Positions 7,437-14,694 are shown, counted from the first letter of the stretch. The stretch is DNA of 14,694 nt from an uncultured Rhizobiaceae group bacterium (GCA_937923355.1 CALAIO010000148.1:1-14694); one strand, 5' to 3'. The notes: generated from the sequence alone by a model not told the origin. A program made the numbers and translations.

Positions 7437-8669
7437 TTAAGCCCTTTGCGGCTCTAAAATCTTTTTAACTTCTGCCGATACCGACTTCTGATGCTCAGAT
7501 ATTTTTTGAACTTCGACACAAATATTATCAAGGCCTAACATATCACCCTTGGCAAGACTTTCAGAAGGTAATTTTTGCTTTGGCAGATTGCGCAAAGCTT
7601 TGGCCATCTGTGACGGAATAGCTGCTTCTTCTGGTGTTAACATGGAACTGAGACCAATTTCCGTGGAACGCTTCGCACGGATATATTGTTCTTCTCTTGG
7701 CTTTGTTCTTGGAACAAACAAGGCTTTGCGATCAAAAGAAAGCACTTCGCAGAATGTATTGTACCCACACATGCCCACAAGGCCTACGGCTTTTTGCATA
7801 AGAACTTCCATCCGATTTTCAAAATCAATAACGGTTACATTGGCAAGTCTTGATGCGCGTAATCTGATGCGGTCACGGTTTTCAAGTTTCATGAATGGCC
7901 CAAGTACCATGACAATCGGAAAATCTATTTGAGGATCATACTCGCGAGCAGCCAGAACTTGTTCCATTATCGCGATACCATCGCCACCGCCCCCAGCTGT
8001 TACAAGAATGTATTTATCAGGTAAGGAATAGTTTTCACTTGATGGCACTGCATGGCTTTCACGATCTAGAAACCCGACATAGTTGATTTTGCTGTGTAAA
8101 CTCTCGGGGACATCTAATCCTTCCAACGGGTTCCAGAAATGCTCAGGGCCATAAATCCAGGCGGCATCATAATAATCATCAATCTTTGCCAGCATGGACT
8201 GCTTTGACCATTCCTTTTTAAGTAACTTTGGCGAGTCCATGACGTCGCGCAGACCCAACACAGTTTTTGTATTCGTATCTTTGAACATTTCAAGGGTTGG
8301 CTCCAGCTCACCCTTCAAGCCCATTGGTTCTTTATCAACAATGAAAATATCAGGATTAAAGGCTTCTGCTGTGCGTTGGATAATCAGCTTACGCATCTGA
8401 AGTATTTCTTCGATATCGATATATTCGCCGATTGAATCGTATTCGCCATTATAGAGTTTAATCACAGACGGGATTTTTACAAAATCCACACGAGCCTTGA
8501 AATCAAAAGCACCAGCAATTTGAGAGCCCGATATAATCAGGATGCTAACACCTTTAAACTGTTCAACGATAGAATGTGCAATTGCTCTACATCGACGCAA
8601 GTGTCCAAGGCCAAATGTGTCGTGGCTGTACATCAAGATACGCGTATGATCGAGGCGTTTTATTTCCAA
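7437..8669 (-). CDS. COG4671-type predicted glycosyltransferase (MurG-like, TTG start)
   Basis: A 410-residue GT-B protein of the group often annotated as 'glycosyltransferase family protein'. Motifs in order: YSHDTFGLGHLRRC (14-27), the characteristic N-terminal loop of this group; LGLRDVMDSP (138-147); LVTAGGGGDG (222-231); GMCGYNTFCEVLS (299-311); and PRTKPREEQYIRAKR (320-334), the likely donor-binding segment. The C-terminal 30 residues are charged and possibly helical (KISEHQKSVSAEVKK). The start is TTG at 8669: the second codon upstream is an in-frame TAG, and the next ATG (residue 13) would cut off the first beta strand. It is the first gene of a minus-strand operon and faces a divergent GT4 gene. 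Reaction and substrate are unknown. Confidence 0.85.
   Translation of the reverse strand: MEIKRLDHTRILMYSHDTFGLGHLRRCRAIAHSIVEQFKGVSILIISGSQIAGAFDFKARVDFVKIPSVIKLYNGEYDSIGEYIDIEEILQMRKLIIQRTAEAFNPDIFIVDKEPMGLKGELEPTLEMFKDTNTKTVLGLRDVMDSPKLLKKEWSKQSMLAKIDDYYDAAWIYGPEHFWNPLEGLDVPESLHSKINYVGFLDRESHAVPSSENYSLPDKYILVTAGGGGDGIAIMEQVLAAREYDPQIDFPIVMVLGPFMKLENRDRIRLRASRLANVTVIDFENRMEVLMQKAVGLVGMCGYNTFCEVLSFDRKALFVPRTKPREEQYIRAKRSTEIGLSSMLTPEEAAIPSQMAKALRNLPKQKLPSESLAKGDMLGLDNICVEVQKISEHQKSVSAEVKKILEPQRA
7441..7447 (-). promoter_or_regulatory. Ribosome-binding site supporting a TTG start at 7433
   Basis: The minus strand reads AAAGGGC, 7 nt before TTG (7431-7433). It overlaps the last codons of the upstream glycosyltransferase gene, whose TAA is at 7437-7439. 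With no usable ATG nearby, this decides the start of the GT4 gene. Confidence 0.45.
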
Positions 8670-8803
8670 TTGCTAAATCCGTACCTTGCCTTGTAACTTT
8701 TGCCAGTATGCAATTGCTGGTGACAATAAGATAAAACACAGGCATTTAACAAGCTGCAAAGAAGATTATATTGTAATGTGTAATCACTTTTTACGGATGG
8801 TTC
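8670..8803. promoter_or_regulatory. Divergent intergenic region between two glycosyltransferase genes
   Basis: This 134-bp AT-rich spacer must hold the start signals for the plus-strand GT4 gene and probably for the minus-strand operon. A candidate plus-strand promoter is TTAACA (8746-8751), 17 nt, TATTGT (8769-8774), with an overlapping TATATT at 8767. For the minus strand I see no convincing hexamer pair. The 8-mer CAATTGCT occurs twice, at 8667-8674 (over the TTG start) and 8711-8718, the second embedded in the palindrome GCAATTGC. That could be an operator or chance. Function is inferred from orientation. Confidence 0.4.
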
Positions 8804-9937
8804 ATGTTACAAAACAAAAACATAGCATTTTATGCACCTATCAAGCCGCCTGACCATCATATCCCCTCTGGTGATCGGCTGATTGCTCAAAATATTTTCA
8901 AAGCCTTGCAAATGTCAGGCGCGAACGTAGAACTTGCTTCGCGGTATATTGCATATTCCAAGCGCCATGATGAAACGATTTTGGCGCAAAAAAAGCAGGG
9001 TGCGAGAGAAGAAGCTGAGCAAGTTTTGACGGAGTATAGAGCACGTGCACCAGCGTCTCGGCCGCAAGTCTGGTTAACTTATCACCCCTATTGCAAGGCG
9101 CCGGACTGGATTGGGCCGATTATATCAACCGCACTAAATATTCCCTACGTAACGATCGAAGCTGCAAAAACTGGACAAGGCGGCGTTGAAGACTTCTGGC
9201 GGCCATGGCGGGAGGAAGCGCAGGCAGGAATAAAACAAGCTGATCTTCATCTGGTATTTAAACCTACTGACGAAAAATATCTTTGCGACCTACTTGGCTC
9301 CAAAGAAAAATTGACGCCGTTTAATCCGTTTATTGATGCTGAAAATATTGACCTAGCGCACCCCATGGAATTGCCTCAACACTGGCATAAAAACAAACCC
9401 GTTTTGATAACAACTGGCATGATGCGCAAGGGAAAAAAGCTCGAAAATTTTCATATTTTAGCTGATGTGCTTACAGACCTAGGAGAAGATTTTAATCTGG
9501 TTATTGTAGGCGGTGGGCCAGAGGAAGAAACCGTTAGAAAAGTATTTTTAAAGATTGATGAAAAGCAACTTCATTGGACTGGCATGGTAGAACACGCTGA
9601 AGTTTTACACTGGATGCGTAGTAGTGATATTTTCATTTGGCCTGGCTGGAAAGAACCCATTGGCATGGTTTATCTTGAGGCGCAGCTACAGGAACTTCCT
9701 GTTCTTGCTTATAAAAGCATGGGCGTTCCCTTGGTTGTTGAAGACAATGAAACTGGACTGCTTGCGCCAGAAGATGATTTGCAATCGCTCAAACAGAATA
9801 TTGTTAGATTGCTTAAAGATACTAACTTGCGAAAAACTATGGGCAAAAATGGCCGCGTCAAAGTTCTTTCTGAACACGGTATAAACGCTGCATCGCAAAA
9901 ACTTTCACAAGTATTGAGAAATCTGCTTAAACCTTAG
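8804..9937 (+). CDS. GT4 family glycosyltransferase, divergently transcribed
   Basis: A 377-residue GT-B glycosyltransferase and the only plus-strand gene in the window. The N-terminal half has FYAPIKPPDHHIPSGDRLIA (9-28), with the glycine-containing loop typical of the acceptor domain. The C-terminal Glycos_transf_1 domain has TTGMMRKGKKLENF (203-216), VIVGGGPEEETVRKVF (233-248) and the intact E-x7-E motif EPIGMVYLE (284-292). No signal peptide or membrane helix is seen. The ATG at 8804 is preceded by a GGATGG element. The stop codon overlaps that of the convergent permease gene. Together with the three minus-strand enzymes it forms a four-gene glycosyltransferase cluster, so it probably acts on the same glycan, though this is inference from proximity. 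Confidence 0.87.
   Translation: MLQNKNIAFYAPIKPPDHHIPSGDRLIAQNIFKALQMSGANVELASRYIAYSKRHDETILAQKKQGAREEAEQVLTEYRARAPASRPQVWLTYHPYCKAPDWIGPIISTALNIPYVTIEAAKTGQGGVEDFWRPWREEAQAGIKQADLHLVFKPTDEKYLCDLLGSKEKLTPFNPFIDAENIDLAHPMELPQHWHKNKPVLITTGMMRKGKKLENFHILADVLTDLGEDFNLVIVGGGPEEETVRKVFLKIDEKQLHWTGMVEHAEVLHWMRSSDIFIWPGWKEPIGMVYLEAQLQELPVLAYKSMGVPLVVEDNETGLLAPEDDLQSLKQNIVRLLKDTNLRKTMGKNGRVKVLSEHGINAASQKLSQVLRNLLKP
9934..9937. other. Overlapping stop codons of convergent genes
   Basis: The plus-strand GT4 gene ends with TAG at 9935-9937, and the minus-strand permease ends with TAA on the complement of 9934-9936. The two coding regions therefore overlap tail to tail, and no intergenic terminator is possible. 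Either transcript must run into the opposite gene before ending. Confidence 0.9.
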
Positions 9938-11082
9938 CCGTAAGGATCGGCAGCGTCTCTTAAACCATCGCCAAAGAAATTAAATGCGAGGACGATCAGA
10001 ATTACCGGAATAACTGGATAAATCAGCCAAGGCGTGAGGGCTACAACATTTATATCACGTGCGTTTTCGAGCAGAATGCCCCAGCTTACTGCAGGTGCTC
10101 TAAGGCCTAAGCCCAAGAATGAGAGCGCTGTCTCACCCAATATCATGGTTGGAATGGTAATCGTTGCAGAAGCGATAAGATGGCTCATGAAACCGGGTAT
10201 CAAATGCAAGCCGATGATGCGCTTTGTGCTTGCACCCATGAGCCGTGCTGCCAGAACATAATCTTCTTCACGCAGGGAAAAGAGTTTCGAGCGCACTGCC
10301 CTTGCAAGCCCTGTCCAATCGACTAGTCCTAATATGATGGTAATGGCAAAGTAAACGGTTATCTGGCTCCAATTTGCGGGCATGATAGCGACAAGCGTCA
10401 ACCACAGAGGAAGTGTCGGTAAAGACTGAACAACCTCGATTAATCGCTGCGCCAGAAGATCAACCCAACCACCATAATAACCAGCAAGGCCACCAATGAT
10501 AATTCCTAATGCGAAGCTTATGGCAACACCTACAAGGCCAATTGTGAGCGATATTCGTGCGCCATAGACAATACGGCTCAACATATCATGTCCGAGAGTG
10601 TCAGAACCAAGCAGGAATACAGGCTGATCTATATCTGCGCACATCAGGTGATTGTCAGCATCAATAATGCCCCAAAACTTATAGGGATGTCCCGAGCAGA
10701 AAAACTCAAGCTTGATGATTTTTTCCTTGTTTGGCGTATAAACCCGAACCATGTTTTCAAGATCCAGAGATTTATCGTAATCATAAACAAACGGGCCAAT
10801 GAACTCGCCTTCATGGAAGAAATTCACTTCATGGGGTTGAGCAAGAACATAGTCCGTATTTTTTGCGTCTATCGAATATGGCGCAATAAACTCTGCAAAA
10901 ATCGTCATCAAATACATGAGTGCCAGAAAGATGCCACTTGCTACGGCAAGCTTGTGGCGTTTGAACTTCCACCAGATTAATTGACGCTGAGGCGCCAGAT
11001 AAATTGCTTCCTGTTCAGGTGTTAAAACTTCAACTGACTTTGGATCAAACGGCTTGTCATTTACATAATGAGAATTGCTCAT
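9934..11082 (-). CDS. ABC transporter permease, DppC/OppC/YejE class, with enlarged periplasmic loop
   Basis: A 382-residue inner-membrane permease of a family 5 ABC importer. An N-terminal cytoplasmic stretch and the first helix (about 45-67) match the OppC N-terminal domain. A long periplasmic region of roughly 90 residues (about 70-158) follows, then the BPD_transp_1 domain from FLLGSDTLGHDMLSRIVYGA (157-176) onward. The EAA-type coupling segment EEDYVLAARLMGASTKRI (272-289) contacts the ATPase, and the C-terminus has the familiar FNFFGDGLRDAADP (368-381). The typical DppC is about 300 residues; the excess is the periplasmic insert, which contains a Cys (FFCSG) and a second Cys (LMCAD). 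The ATG overlaps the stop of the DppB-like gene (ATGA), with GGAGG eight nt upstream. It is the last gene of the importer operon. Confidence 0.92.
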   Translation of the reverse strand: MSNSHYVNDKPFDPKSVEVLTPEQEAIYLAPQRQLIWWKFKRHKLAVASGIFLALMYLMTIFAEFIAPYSIDAKNTDYVLAQPHEVNFFHEGEFIGPFVYDYDKSLDLENMVRVYTPNKEKIIKLEFFCSGHPYKFWGIIDADNHLMCADIDQPVFLLGSDTLGHDMLSRIVYGARISLTIGLVGVAISFALGIIIGGLAGYYGGWVDLLAQRLIEVVQSLPTLPLWLTLVAIMPANWSQITVYFAITIILGLVDWTGLARAVRSKLFSLREEDYVLAARLMGASTKRIIGLHLIPGFMSHLIASATITIPTMILGETALSFLGLGLRAPAVSWGILLENARDINVVALTPWLIYPVIPVILIVLAFNFFGDGLRDAADPYG

Positions 11083-12077
11083 CGGTTGACCCCTCCTTGC
11101 AATCGAATACGCGGATCAAGGATCGCTAGGGCAATATCTGAAATCAAAACACCGATCACTGTCAGAAAGCCGAGCAGCATCAGGAAGGAACCTGCAAGAT
11201 ACATGTCCTGACTTTGTAGTGCCTGAATTAGAATTGGACCTGTTGTTTCCAGCGACAAAACAATCGCTACAATTTCAGCACCAGAAATGACCGTAGGTAG
11301 AATGCCTCCAATGTCAGCGATGAAAAAGTTTAGTGACATACGAAACGGATATTTCATGAGACCACGAAATTCAGGCATGCCTTTGGCTCTTGCGGTAGTG
11401 ACATAAGGCTTACGCAATTCATCCAAGAGGTTTGCCCGAACACGACGTATCATTGCGGCAGTTCCCGAGGTTCCAATAACGATAACTGGTATCCAAAGGT
11501 GCTCCAAAACCGAGACAAATTTTCCCCAACTCAAAGGCTGGTCAATGTATTCAGGGTCGATCAACCCGCCAACCGAAGTTCCAAAAAACTCATTTGCCAA
11601 AAACATCAGAATCAATGCCAAAAGGAAGTTTGGAATAGCAAGTCCCAGAAGACCAAGGAAGGTCAGGCCATAATCCTCCCAGCTGTATTGATGCGTTGCA
11701 GAATAAATTCCGATTGGAAACGCAATCAGCCAAGTGAAAATAATCGTGAAAAAAGTAACGATGATTGTAAAGAACAAGCGATCGCCAATGACATCACTCA
11801 CTGGTAATTCATACTCAAAAGAATAGCCAAAATCACCGACAAGCATGCCTGTTGCCCACTGAATGTATCGCTCCCAAAGTGGCTTGTCGAAACCGTATTC
11901 ATTTCTAAGATACTCGATCAGTTTAGGGTCAACAGTTTCGCCTGCAGCGCGCAGTTCATTAACATAACTCTCGAAGTAATCTCCAGGCGGCAATTCTATA
12001 AGTGTGAATACCAGGATACTCGTAAGCACAAGCGTTGGTATCATGTATAAGATGCGTTTGAAGATATAGGAAATCAT
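11079..12077 (-). CDS. ABC transporter permease, DppB/OppB class
   Basis: A 332-residue inner-membrane permease that pairs with the DppC-like protein to form the translocation pore. The first helix (MISYIFKRILYMIPTLVLTS) and the following ELPPGDYFESYV segment are typical of DppB-like proteins. The EAA-type loop is in YVTTARAKGMPEFRGLMKYP (about 225-244), and the C-terminus ends in LAILDPRIRLQ. About six membrane helices are expected and the length is normal. It starts about 11 bp after the binding-protein gene, with an AAGGG element overlapping that gene's stop, and overlaps the next permease gene by ATGA. Substrate specificity would come from the binding protein rather than from this subunit. 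Confidence 0.93.
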   Translation of the reverse strand: MISYIFKRILYMIPTLVLTSILVFTLIELPPGDYFESYVNELRAAGETVDPKLIEYLRNEYGFDKPLWERYIQWATGMLVGDFGYSFEYELPVSDVIGDRLFFTIIVTFFTIIFTWLIAFPIGIYSATHQYSWEDYGLTFLGLLGLAIPNFLLALILMFLANEFFGTSVGGLIDPEYIDQPLSWGKFVSVLEHLWIPVIVIGTSGTAAMIRRVRANLLDELRKPYVTTARAKGMPEFRGLMKYPFRMSLNFFIADIGGILPTVISGAEIVAIVLSLETTGPILIQALQSQDMYLAGSFLMLLGFLTVIGVLISDIALAILDPRIRLQGGVNR

Positions 12078-12088
12078 TCGCTCAGCCC

Positions 12089-13987
12089 TTACCTGTCATA
12101 CCAAAATGTATCGGGCTTATAGATGCCAAAATACGATGTTGGCTCCCAGGCATAAATACCATTTTCAGGAACGTTGCGCAGATCATTTGAAACAACAACG
12201 GGTTGGCGGCTATTATTAACTGTACCTATGCTGAAGACCTGGTCAGCATAACCGCTTAACATGTTATGCCAAATTCTCTCTCGCTCTTCGTCACTGCCTG
12301 CAAGCATCCATTGGTTGAAAAGCTGCATTTGTACCATAGCGGAATCAAGGCTAATGGACTCTCCTGCTTTTGTATTAGTGCCAGCATATTGCCCCCACAT
12401 CGGCCACTGCAGTTGAGCCTGGTCTGTCGGTGCAAGTTCTTCCGGGTTCATAGCAGAGGTTGCTACTGCATTATTTAATCCGCTGAAAACTGATATGAGC
12501 GTATCTCCTGAATAGGCTCGCCTCCTGAATATATCTCTTTGCGAAGAACGAACGAAAATCTTCAAACCAATTTCACGGTATTGATCCGTAATGAGTTCAA
12601 GGACGTCAGTTTCCTCAGCACTTTCGCCTGCTGTTTCAATCGTAATTTCTGCACGACGGCCATCAGGTAGCAGTCTTGTGCCGTCTGGGTCTCGTTTATC
12701 CAAACCAATTTCATCAAGTAGAACATTGGCTTTTTCCTTGTCATGCTCGGTCCACATTTGAGAATATTCAGACTTATAAAGTGTACTTTGCGGCATGACT
12801 GTATTCGCGCTTGGATAAGCAAGACCGAAATAAATCACCTCATTGATTTCCTTACGATTGATACCAAGCGAAAGTGCGCGTCTGAAACGCACGTCTTGAA
12901 TGATGTTTCGCCAGACTTCATCCTTTGCATTTAAATTTGGAAAGAGCGCTACTTGTGAACCTCTCCCCAAAGACCATAACCTTGTCGTATAATTATTTTT
13001 TTCTTCGCCGCGTTTCAAATAAGGCACATCGCTAAACTGCAAATAACGCGCCTGCAGATCAGCCTCGCCTGTTCCAGCTTTTGCTGCAATCACATCTTTG
13101 GACACGACCGACATGATAAGACGGTCAATGTAAGGGAGTTGTCTTCCCTTCGGGTCAACACGATGAAAATAAGGATTGCGTTCAAAAACAAAACGCGTGC
13201 TTGGTGGCGGTGTAGTATTTCGCCAAGCTTGCAAAGTAGGCAATTTCGGATTTTCTGGCCTGCGCTGTCTTTGCATTCTCGTATGCAAGGCAGCCCAGTC
13301 TCTTGCGTTGGCGTCTTCAACCTTTTTGGCCAGCTCATCCTTATCTGCATAGCGAGGATGAAACTGCTTCATGTAATGAGCCGGGCGATAAATATACAAA
13401 GGCGACGGTGCGGCAAGGGCAGGCAGAAAAGACGGATTTGGTTTTTCCCATGTATATCTAAATGTCAGCTCATCAATGACCTGGAACTTTGGTTCTTCAC
13501 CATCCACCAACATTTGCGATGGAATGCCTTTTTTGCCTAGCTTTTCATTCTTCACCATGTCTTCCCAGAAGTATCGAAAATCTTCCGAAGATACTGGATG
13601 ACCATCAGACCAACGATGACCTTTACGAAGTTTGAAAACAAAATCTCTGCCATCACCAACAACAAAAGCTTCAGCGATGTCTGGCTGAATTGTATAATCA
13701 GACGCATAGCCAACCAATCGCGCGTACGTATAAACCGTAATTTGCCCTAGGTCTTTTGCCTTACCCATCAAAAGGCGCAAATCACCACCGTATTTTCCAA
13801 GCGTTTTATTGTCACTTTCAAAATCAACCATTCGCGGTTTTATGGGTAACCGTTCTTCCATCGGTGGCAGTTGACCTGATTTTACTTGCTCTTCCAACAT
13901 AGGGATTTCAGCAGCTGAAATTGAGCATATAACACCTAAAAAAGCTAACAACGAAATGCAGAATTTGCTTATCACTTTGATGATCAT
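12089..13987 (-). CDS. ABC importer periplasmic substrate-binding protein, family 5 (SBP_bac_5)
   Basis: A 632-residue periplasmic solute-binding protein of the peptide/nickel/oligosaccharide class. Residues 1-26 form a Sec signal peptide: Lys near the start, a hydrophobic core, and likely cleavage after SAA before EIPML. Cys21 is not in a lipobox, so it should be soluble. The mature protein starts with a conserved LGKYGGDLRLLMGKAKD region (about 63-79) and has the family signature FKLRKGHRWSDGHPVSSEDF (about 118-137), an FERNPYFHRVDPKGRQLPYI segment and LSLGINRKEINEVIYFG. It is longer than DppA (about 535) but in range for this alphaproteobacterial branch. I chose the ATG at 13987 over a TTG at 14017. 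It overlaps the ATPase stop (ATGA), has GGAG eight nt upstream, and gives a clean signal peptide. Ligand unknown: peptides are possible, but family 5 proteins such as rhizobial AgpA bind galactosides. Confidence 0.92.
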   Translation of the reverse strand: MIIKVISKFCISLLAFLGVICSISAAEIPMLEEQVKSGQLPPMEERLPIKPRMVDFESDNKTLGKYGGDLRLLMGKAKDLGQITVYTYARLVGYASDYTIQPDIAEAFVVGDGRDFVFKLRKGHRWSDGHPVSSEDFRYFWEDMVKNEKLGKKGIPSQMLVDGEEPKFQVIDELTFRYTWEKPNPSFLPALAAPSPLYIYRPAHYMKQFHPRYADKDELAKKVEDANARDWAALHTRMQRQRRPENPKLPTLQAWRNTTPPPSTRFVFERNPYFHRVDPKGRQLPYIDRLIMSVVSKDVIAAKAGTGEADLQARYLQFSDVPYLKRGEEKNNYTTRLWSLGRGSQVALFPNLNAKDEVWRNIIQDVRFRRALSLGINRKEINEVIYFGLAYPSANTVMPQSTLYKSEYSQMWTEHDKEKANVLLDEIGLDKRDPDGTRLLPDGRRAEITIETAGESAEETDVLELITDQYREIGLKIFVRSSQRDIFRRRAYSGDTLISVFSGLNNAVATSAMNPEELAPTDQAQLQWPMWGQYAGTNTKAGESISLDSAMVQMQLFNQWMLAGSDEERERIWHNMLSGYADQVFSIGTVNNSRQPVVVSNDLRNVPENGIYAWEPTSYFGIYKPDTFWYDR

Positions 13988-14694
13988 GCCCTCAACTCCG
14001 AAACATTGCAGTTGCAATTTGCCAATACAAAATGCCCTTCATCCACTTTGATATTTTCCATACCAGCTTCTATAGAAGGTTTAAAAGCATCGCCCCAATC
14101 ATCTGCTTCCATCGAGGATGTGTATTTAATATTTTCAAAATCCAGCAAACGATCAAGATCAGGATACGGAACAGCTGCCAGCAAAGATTTTGTATAAGGA
14201 TGACGCGGATCTGCAAATAATTGTTCTTTGGTTGCGATCTCAACAAGCTTGCCTTGGCACATTACAGCAATTCGATCTGCTACATAATTTACGACAGCAA
14301 GATTATGGGAAATGAAAAGGCTGGTGAGCCCAAGTTCTTTGCGCAAGTCATTGAGCAGATTTAAAATTTGCGCCTGAACGGAAACATCTAATGCAGATAC
14401 AGGTTCGTCACAAACCATCAATTCAGGATGCAGTGCCAAGGCTCTAGCAATACCAATGCGTTGTCTCTGTCCACCTGAGAAAGAATGCGGATATCGGTTT
14501 AGGCAATGCGGCTCAAGTCCAACAAGTTTCAACAGATCAAGAATATCATCCTGATTACCCTTGCCATCATTTAAACCATGAATGGTGAAAGGCTCAGCAA
14601 GGATGTTTTGAATGGTCATTCGCGGGTTTAAAGAACTGTATGGATCCTGAAAAATCATCTGCACCTTACGGCGGAAGCGCATCAATTCTTCGCC
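13984..14694 (-). CDS. ABC transporter ATP-binding protein, DppF/OppF class (5' end outside window)
   Basis: The last 236 residues of an ABC ATPase that energises the importer. The Walker A motif lies beyond the right edge. Visible in order (residues of the fragment): Q-loop in VQMIFQDPYSSLNPRMT (11-27), signature SFSGGQRQRIGIARAL (71-86), Walker B LMVCDEP (92-98), D-loop SALDVS (100-105), and switch histidine in FISHNLAVV (127-135). The oligopeptide-transporter C-terminal element HPYTKSLLAAVP (165-176) places it in the Dpp/Opp/Yej group. An additional tail of about 60 residues ends in GHFVLANCNCNVSELRA; a GHFV-type ending is common in this subfamily, the NCNC is not something I recall. The gene overlaps the binding-protein gene by ATGA. 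It may be the second half of a fused double ATPase or a separate DppF; the missing part would show which. Confidence 0.92.
   Translation of the reverse strand, partial: GEELMRFRRKVQMIFQDPYSSLNPRMTIQNILAEPFTIHGLNDGKGNQDDILDLLKLVGLEPHCLNRYPHSFSGGQRQRIGIARALALHPELMVCDEPVSALDVSVQAQILNLLNDLRKELGLTSLFISHNLAVVNYVADRIAVMCQGKLVEIATKEQLFADPRHPYTKSLLAAVPYPDLDRLLDFENIKYTSSMEADDWGDAFKPSIEAGMENIKVDEGHFVLANCNCNVSELRA
13996..13999 (-). promoter_or_regulatory. Ribosome-binding site for the substrate-binding protein
   Basis: The minus strand reads GGAG eight nt before the ATG at 13987, within the final codons of the ATPase gene. It supports this start over the TTG at 14017. Confidence 0.4.

Noticed and set aside
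10588..10980. Plus-strand 130-residue ORF opposite the DppC-like permease
   Set aside because: It lies fully within a well-supported permease gene and has no recognisable content.
13988..14017. TTG start adding 10 residues to the substrate-binding protein
   Set aside because: The extra residues would precede a clean signal peptide; the ATG at 13987 has a GGAG and the ATGA overlap typical of this operon.
1..14694. CRISPR arrays, tRNA or rRNA genes, insertion sequences, toxin-antitoxin or phage-defence genes
   Set aside because: I looked for regular repeats, recombinase or transposase motifs and terminal inverted repeats, and saw none. Almost all the sequence is accounted for by metabolic and transport genes.

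Overview
The window appears to be chromosomal DNA from an alphaproteobacterium. This rests on the style of the protein families (an Mrp operon that begins with E-F-G and carries a separate DUF4040 subunit, a COG4671-type glycosyltransferase, and a family 5 ABC importer resembling those of rhizobia) and on moderate base composition. A marine or otherwise salt-exposed member of the Hyphomicrobiales or a relative is my guess; no marker gene is present to settle it. The DNA is almost entirely coding. I see no rRNA, tRNA, CRISPR array, insertion sequence or phage gene.

Region 1 (1-4950, minus strand) is a multi-subunit Na+/H+ antiporter (Mrp/Mnh/Pha) operon. In transcription order it reads mrpE, mrpF, mrpG, a DUF4040 (MbhD/MbhE-like) subunit, mrpB, mrpC, mrpD and a second large antiporter-like subunit that runs off the left edge. 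Nearly all junctions are ATGA or TAATG overlaps, so the subunits look translationally coupled. The usual long MrpA is not visible. Its C-terminal part exists as a separate gene, and its N-terminal NuoL-like part is probably replaced by the extra D-like subunit(s).

Region 2 (5032-9937) is a cluster of four predicted GT-B glycosyltransferases. Three form a tight minus-strand operon: a COG4671-like MurG-type enzyme, a GT4 enzyme and a second, divergent MurG-type enzyme. The fourth (GT4) is transcribed divergently on the plus strand from a shared 134-bp intergenic region. Two of the minus-strand genes appear to start with TTG. No polymerase, flippase or export gene lies in the window, so the glycan product is unknown. 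The minus-strand glycosyltransferase operon points straight into the mrp operon with only 81 bp between them and no visible terminator, so read-through is possible.

Region 3 (9934-14694, minus strand) is a family 5 (peptide/nickel/oligosaccharide class) ABC importer in the order ATPase (cut by the right edge), periplasmic binding protein, DppB-like permease and DppC-like permease. The last permease gene converges on the plus-strand glycosyltransferase gene, and their stop codons overlap by 4 bp. Substrate cannot be read from the sequence.

The most interesting unexplained unit is the four-gene glycosyltransferase cluster. The Mrp variant and the importer belong to recognisable families.
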